Below are positions 39,687 to 44,168 of a stretch of DNA of 44,168 nt, one piece after another. How positions within the stretch are numbered: position 1 is the stretch's first letter; every line of letters starts with the position of its first letter. This DNA comes from Desulfobacteraceae bacterium (GTDB taxonomy: Bacteria; Desulfobacterota; Desulfobacteria; Desulfobacterales; Desulfobacteraceae): contig JADGFI010000044.1 of the NCBI GenBank assembly GCA_016743945.1, positions 1 through 44,168 on the forward strand, read 5' to 3'. Both the position numbers and the translations under genes were made by a program. Below the pieces are notes generated by a model. It was given only the letters and a program-made list of their open reading frames with translations, was not told the origin of the DNA and made no database searches.

Positions 39687-41012
39687 ATGATAGCATTTCC
39701 CAAATTTATTGAAAAATTTCTCAGCAAATTTGATGGACACACGCAAGAGTTGCTGCGTGGGGTTTCTGTCGCTTTTGTCCTTAAGGTGCTGGGTGCCGGA
39801 TTCGCATTTGGTTTGAATGTCGTCCTGGCACGGTTGCTAGGTGCAGAGGGTTCCGGTATATTCTTTTTGGCATTCACTATTGTCTTGGTACTCGCCACAA
39901 TTGGTCGGGTGGGTATGGAAAACGCACTGGTAAGGTTTATAGCAGCGAATATCGCATCCGAGCAACCGGGAAAAGTATTGGGTGTCTATCAAAAAGCTAT
40001 GCTCTACTCATTGGTTGTGTCAACAATCCTTTCCGCACTTCTCTACATGTTGGCGCCGTGGTTGAGTCAGACCATTTTTGCTAAGCCAGAATTGACACAA
40101 TTGCTCAGTATTATGGCAATGGCCATTGTTCCCCTTGCGCTTTTGACATTACATGCCAATGCTTTGCAAGGATTAAAGAAAATTGCCTTCTCAATATCTG
40201 TCTCAAGCGTTTTTGTTCCGTTGCTTGCCTGTTTGCTAATAGTTCTTTTTGTACCAAAATATGGAATAGATGCGGCCGCTTTGAGCTATCTGTTGGCAAC
40301 GACTTTGACCCTACTGATTGGGAGGAAGTTCTGGAAAAGTGCAGTTTCACCATTTAGAGTAAATACTGCAGAATTTAATCGGCATGTGCTTTTGGCGAGT
40401 AGTATGCCTCTGTTTGGGATAGCTATGATGAATTTGGTCATTATGTGGTCGCCAATGTTGTTATTGGGAGTATGGGAGAGCAGCGAAAACGTTGGTATAT
40501 ATAGCGCTGCGAGTCGTACTGCCATGTTGACCAGTTTTGTCCTTATAGCAGTCAATAGTATTGCTGCGCCTAAATTTGCTGCACTTTATCAACAAGGCAA
40601 TATGTTAGCATTAGGTTCTCTGGCGAGAAAGTCAGCCAAAATTATGGTGATGCTTGCTTCCCCTGCTTTGTTGCTGTTCATATTGATTCCAGAATCGATC
40701 ATGTCAATATTCGGTGATCAATTTAAAGAGGGATCAACAATACTGATGATTTTGGCCATTGGGCAATTTGTTAATGTTTCAACAGGATCAGTTGGATATT
40801 TGTTAATGATGACGGGCAACGAACGATTGATGCGTAATAATCTAATTTTTATTTCTATATTGGGAATAGTGTTAAGTTTGTATTTGATCCCGAAATATGG
40901 GATACTTGGAGCAGCAATAGCTTCTGCACTGGCGCTTTCTGGGCAGAATTTGATTGCTATGATATTGGTACGGATAAAATTAAATATTTTAACATTACCA
41001 TGGGTTGGTTGA
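39687..41012 (+). CDS. Wzx-like polysaccharide flippase (MOP superfamily)
   Basis: The 441-residue protein has twelve to fourteen hydrophobic helices. Its opening (LLRGVSVAFVLKVLGAGFAFGLNVVLARLLG) and AEGSGIFFLA segment are typical of PST-type O-antigen and capsule translocases, as is the mid-protein AALSYLLATT repeat. It would flip undecaprenyl-linked oligosaccharide to the periplasm. Base composition becomes more AT-rich from here on, unlike the rml genes before it, which suggests a separately acquired O-antigen-type island. The ATG at 39687 has only a weak ribosome site. Confidence 0.87.
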   Translation: MIAFPKFIEKFLSKFDGHTQELLRGVSVAFVLKVLGAGFAFGLNVVLARLLGAEGSGIFFLAFTIVLVLATIGRVGMENALVRFIAANIASEQPGKVLGVYQKAMLYSLVVSTILSALLYMLAPWLSQTIFAKPELTQLLSIMAMAIVPLALLTLHANALQGLKKIAFSISVSSVFVPLLACLLIVLFVPKYGIDAAALSYLLATTLTLLIGRKFWKSAVSPFRVNTAEFNRHVLLASSMPLFGIAMMNLVIMWSPMLLLGVWESSENVGIYSAASRTAMLTSFVLIAVNSIAAPKFAALYQQGNMLALGSLARKSAKIMVMLASPALLLFILIPESIMSIFGDQFKEGSTILMILAIGQFVNVSTGSVGYLLMMTGNERLMRNNLIFISILGIVLSLYLIPKYGILGAAIASALALSGQNLIAMILVRIKLNILTLPWVG

Positions 41013-41126
41013 TCTTAACAAACTAAAGATTTGGATTTATAGCAGCAATATTTTTTAAATTAAAATGCTGATATTGAGGTTTATATATATTTGGAAAGCA
41101 TTAACGTTTAATGGGATGGAAGGACT

Positions 41127-42038
41127 ATGAGAAAACCAGATTTTCTTGTTATCGGCGCACAGAAGGCCGGAACAACAACCATTCATAACTGGTTAGCAAC
41201 GCAACCAAATTTATGTTTACCTGGTATTAAGGAAACTCATTATTTTTCTCATTCAAACCGATATAGTAAAGGTCCGGGATGGTATAAAAAACAATTTAAG
41301 CGTTGTGCTGAAAATGTTTTAATTGGAGAAGTCGATCCAGATTATTTATATATGCCAGATACTGTTGAAAACATGGCAGTTAGTCTTGACTCTCCGAAAT
41401 TTATTGTCATTTTTAGAGAACCGATCAAAAGAGCTTTTTCGCATTATCGTATGTCCCGTAGACGAGGATATGAAAACCTTAATTTTTTGGACGCAATTAA
41501 TGCCGAGAAAGAGAGGATGGGAGTGGGGGGTATTCATTCGATAGAGCACCATAGTTATATTTCACGATCACTATATAGCCCCCAGGTAAAACGGTTTATT
41601 TCTGCTTTTCCTGAGTCAAAATTTTATTTTGTGAAATTTGAAGACTTATTTTCAGTGACAAATAGAAAGAATATTTTCACTGATATTTGTCAATTTATTG
41701 GCTTTTTGCCAGATACAAATCTCATCGATTTTGAGACTATTTCTAATAAAGCAAATGAGCCTAGATACAAATTTCTTAGGGATGTTTTGTATAATGAAAA
41801 ATCTGGACTAAGAAATATGCTTCGTCCATTTTTGCGCTTATTGATTCATAGTGATGATTTGAAGTTACGAATTACAATTTCATTGGACAAAATTAACCGT
41901 AAAAAATCTGTTAGCCTCAAAAAAAGTGAGACTAACCATGAATTGCCTTTATGGTTAAAAACAAGAATTGCTGACGATCTTCGAGAGCTTGAAGATTTAA
42001 CAAAACTTGATTTTAGTAATTGGATTAGTTCGTTGTAA
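41127..42038 (+). CDS. PAPS-dependent sulfotransferase
   Basis: The 303-residue protein has the 5'-phosphosulfate-binding loop IGAQKAGTTTIHNWL (about residues 9-23) and the 3'-phosphate-binding segment FIVIFREPIKRAFSHYRM near 92-109, with Arg and Ser in the usual positions. A KETHYFS motif lies between them. This is the heparan-type sulfotransferase family, which moves sulfate from PAPS to a sugar hydroxyl or amine. It has no signal peptide, so it acts in the cytoplasm, before export by the neighbouring flippase. The PAPS could come from the bifunctional sulfurylase/kinase about 5 kb upstream. An AAGGA lies before the ATG. Confidence 0.9.
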   Translation: MRKPDFLVIGAQKAGTTTIHNWLATQPNLCLPGIKETHYFSHSNRYSKGPGWYKKQFKRCAENVLIGEVDPDYLYMPDTVENMAVSLDSPKFIVIFREPIKRAFSHYRMSRRRGYENLNFLDAINAEKERMGVGGIHSIEHHSYISRSLYSPQVKRFISAFPESKFYFVKFEDLFSVTNRKNIFTDICQFIGFLPDTNLIDFETISNKANEPRYKFLRDVLYNEKSGLRNMLRPFLRLLIHSDDLKLRITISLDKINRKKSVSLKKSETNHELPLWLKTRIADDLRELEDLTKLDFSNWISSL

Positions 42039-42181
42039 ATTTTGTCTTTAGTCTAAGGTAACTGGAAATATTAAAATTACCAAGTTTCAAATGGGCTGGA
42101 CAAACTGATTACAATGCTCTTGAACGATAACGTATTTATTTTTGAATATTTTTATATTTCCGCCTGCCTAAGGAGTAACGA

Positions 42182-42276
42182 ATGAGCCGATTCCAAAAGT
42201 CATCACAAACAATATGGTATTGCCAATTATGTGTAGCTCAACACAACTTGCATTATGTGCACCGAATATTATGTTA
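42182..42276 (+). pseudogene. possible remnant of an IS200/IS605 tnpA start
   Basis: After AAGGAG an ATG at 42182 opens MSRFQKSSQTIWYCQ, which resembles the N-terminus of IS200/IS605-type TnpA proteins (S-x-x-IWHCQYHIVW). The similarity then breaks, with only an HRIL echo before the stop. The frame reaches the left end of the IS5-family element. Only about 15 residues support the call. Confidence 0.35.
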
Positions 42277-43705
42277 AGAGCTTTGCACAGCCCCTAAACC
42301 AAGACCTCAAGAAAATACAAAATTGAAATTTTTCAATAAAAATTTAGTAGTAAAATGATTTATATATCTGAAAACATTGAATAATTTATCAAAACATGCT
42401 ATGATTCACTTAAAACTTAACCATAATTTTGGGTGGTGCTCATGAGTTTTAAGAAAAAAAGTAAGCAAATGACTTTTGCCGATCTGGAATCTGTTGAAAA
42501 TAATTCTTTTACCAATATCAGGCTTAACCGGTTGGTAGAAATTGATAATTCTATAGACTGGTATTCGATCAAGAAAATATTTGATTCGACGTATGATGAA
42601 GGTAGAAACAAACTTGGTCAACCGGCATATCCCCCTTTGATGTTGTTTAAATGTCTTTTACTCCAAAAGTGGTTCAGAATTGATTCAGACCCGGAATTTG
42701 AAAGCCAAATCAATGACAGCAGAGCTTTCCGCAAGTTCTTAGGTCTTCCCTCAAATATTCCTTCTCCTGATCATTCAACCTTTTCCCGTTTCAGAGGAAG
42801 GCTGAGCAAGGGGCAGTTTGAAACAATCACGCTAAATATTTTGAAACAGTTTTCTGCTGAGGGAATAAAAATAAATGAGGGTATTGCAATAGATGCTCGC
42901 ATCGTCAAGTCGGCCAGCAAACCGTTGAGCAACAAGAAACTTGATAAATTAAAGGCAGAGCGCTCAGCCCCAGGAGGACAGCTTGATAAGACAGGAAAAC
43001 CTCGTAAGTTCTCAAGGGATCTTGAATCCAACTGGACGATAAAGAATGATAGGCCTTATTATGGTTTAAAAGAGCATACTTCAATAGACACCAATCACGG
43101 TTTTATTCAGGCACGGTTTTAAGTCAGGCATCCATTAACGATACCAATTATTTCCAATACTGTACACTATACAGTCGCTATACGAAGCAGAAGTTGAAAA
43201 TGGTCTATGCAGATAAAGGATATCATGGCAAAGACAACAGAAATTTTTTAAGTTTGAATGAATTTGGTGACGGTATTATGAGAAAAGATACAACCACTGC
43301 CAAACTGACACAGCTTGAAAAGGACCGGAATAAGAAGATATCCAAAGTACGATATATTGTAGAACAGTACTTTGGTATCAGTCATCTCCATGATGGAGGT
43401 CAAAAAGCCAGGTTTACAAGTATAGCTAAAAATAATATTGATATTTGGATCAGGCAGGTCGCTTACAATATCCGAAAAGGTATCAAGATCGTCCAAAAAA
43501 TGCAGCAGGAAAAAGTTTACCAGGGATAAATGCGGATACGATATGAAATCATTCCCAAAAAGAAAATTACTAACACAAGTCTGAGTTTTAAAATCCACAG
43601 GATAGCGAAAAACCAGTAAAAAAATGGAATTTAGAAATCAAATTTCTTCATGCAGGGTTCATTTTTTATCAGGTTTTGATGAGGGTTGGGCTAATTCAAA
43701 GCTCT
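42277..43705 (+). mobile_element. IS5-family insertion sequence, about 1.43 kb
   Basis: Imperfect terminal inverted repeats bound the element: AGAGCTTTG with CAGCCCCTAAACC-like continuation on the left (42277 onward), and the complementary GGTTGGGCTA..CAAAGCTCT on the right (ending 43705). TA flanks both ends (42275-42276 and 43706-43707), consistent with a 2-bp target duplication. The single transposase gene inside is frameshifted, so the copy is probably immobile unless helped in trans. Confidence 0.82.
42442..43529 (+). pseudogene. frameshifted IS5-family transposase
   Basis: The first frame encodes an N-terminal DUF772-type region (PAYPPLMLFKCLLLQKWF, then SPDHSTFSRFR) and the first catalytic Asp in AIDARIVKSAS. 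At about 43110 the expected Q-A-T-V-L reads GCACGGTTTTAA and stops. Restoring one A (GCAACGG) continues TVLSQASINDTNYFQ in the second frame. That frame then carries the second Asp in VYADKGYHG and the Glu in YIVEQYFG, through to 43529. The complete DDE triad is therefore present but split by one missing base. A programmed frameshift is less likely because no slippery heptamer is seen at the break. Confidence 0.88.
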
Positions 43706-43846
43706 TACCTATTTTTGGTTAATGCACTCGTGCGCCTTTAATTTGACTATTCTTCTGAATGCGCATCCTCTTATCAATACTCGAAAAAAGATCTTTTCTT
43801 ATATATAGACCACATCGTAAATTTTGCAGGGCTTGTCCAACCAGAT

Positions 43847-44168
43847 ATGAAGTTAATAATTCAAAACTCAAATTCAAATTTTTTTTCATTTTGCATACTA
43901 TTATTCCCCATTTTATTGGTTTTTCCTTATGGACTTTTAATAAGTGGATTTAAAGTCATAATTGCTGAATTCCTTATTTTAGCATGCATATATTTTTGTT
44001 TTTTAAATGCATGTTTAAAGAGCAATCTCACCAAACCATTTTTCTTTTCTTTCGAACTAAACATTCTCTACCTTTTTTTATCCTTTATATGCTTATCTAG
44101 CCTTATGAATTATTTGGATATTGCTGGAATTAAAATGCTATTGCGATATTTAGAATTATTATTCGTTG
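43847..44168 (+). CDS. 5' part of a polytopic membrane protein, O-antigen polymerase/ligase-like
   Basis: An ATG at 43847 opens a frame with no stop to the window edge (107 codons). The product is strongly hydrophobic with at least three helices, beginning FCILLFPILLVFPYGLLISG and continuing with a VIIAEFLILACIYF helix. This resembles the start of Wzy/WaaL-type O-antigen polymerases and ligases (an SGxKxxxxEFLIL pattern) and suits the flippase-sulfotransferase context. No diagnostic periplasmic loop is within the visible part, so the specific function is tentative. The ribosome site is weak. Confidence 0.55.
   Translation, partial: MKLIIQNSNSNFFSFCILLFPILLVFPYGLLISGFKVIIAEFLILACIYFCFLNACLKSNLTKPFFFSFELNILYLFLSFICLSSLMNYLDIAGIKMLLRYLELLFV

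Noticed and set aside
43759..43953. 64-codon open frame just after the IS element
   Set aside because: It overlaps in another frame the longer hydrophobic frame starting at 43847, and has no family features.
1..44168. CRISPR arrays, rRNA genes or prophage modules
   Set aside because: I saw no regularly spaced direct repeats, no rRNA signature and no phage structural genes on either strand.

Overview
The window looks like a chromosomal segment from a marine-type sulfate-reducing Desulfobacterota (Desulfobacteraceae-like). I infer this from protein style and gene content, not from any search: a sigma-54-driven type IV pilin, a TAXI-type TRAP transporter with fused permease, a KamA-like radical SAM enzyme, a VKOR-DsbA fusion, LepA and ValS of this type, and a moderate-GC core (by eye mid-to-high 40s percent) flanked by clearly AT-rich surface-polysaccharide islands.

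Layout. (1) 1-2000: a VKOR-DsbA disulfide-forming protein (minus) and, facing away from it, a type IV pilin with a sigma-54 promoter and a G-run/C-run terminator. (2) 2078-10134: a decayed IS4-family transposase, then an AT-rich glycan island: a GT-C glycosyltransferase-like membrane protein, a SAM methyltransferase, a flippase-like membrane protein, three consecutive UDP-GlcNAc(3NAc)A-type sugar genes (dehydrogenase, N-acetyltransferase, aminotransferase; WbpB/D/E type) and a membrane-anchored GT2. (3) 10135-13520: a type II toxin-antitoxin pair, tRNA-Phe, rsmE, a PseC-like aminotransferase, and a structured leader-like region holding a 28-codon Cys-rich open frame. (4) 13524-20520: an acidic unknown protein, valS, nadC, a response-regulator diguanylate cyclase and lepA. 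(5) 20545-25128: a Ugp-type sn-glycerol-3-phosphate ABC importer, with ugpB-ugpA-ugpE on minus and ugpC divergent. (6) 25195-29371: a tight three-gene minus-strand cassette of ATP-grasp ligase, KamA-like radical SAM/PLP enzyme and M20 metallopeptidase. (7) 29947-34094: TAXI-TRAP binding protein, fused permease and a UspA-like protein. (8) 34248-39357: a bifunctional ATP sulfurylase/APS kinase followed by rmlB-rmlA-rmlC-rmlD, then an internally deleted second rmlB. (9) 39687-44168: an AT-richer island with a Wzx-like flippase, a PAPS-type sulfotransferase, a broken IS5-family element with recognisable ends, and the 5' part of a polytopic membrane protein (O-antigen polymerase/ligase-like) that runs off the edge.

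How the parts fit. The two glycan islands can supply dTDP-L-rhamnose, a 2,3-diamino-uronic acid sugar, a flippase, glycosyltransferases, a possible polymerase, PAPS and a sulfotransferase, which suggests a sulfated surface polysaccharide. The pilin carries one Cys pair and sits beside a periplasmic disulfide-forming protein. The most unusual unit is the ATP-grasp / KamA-like / M20 cassette. By analogy with known synthetase-plus-peptidase osmolyte loci, it could make and recycle a small beta-amino-acid-containing peptide, although its KamA homologue lacks the residues used to recognise lysine.
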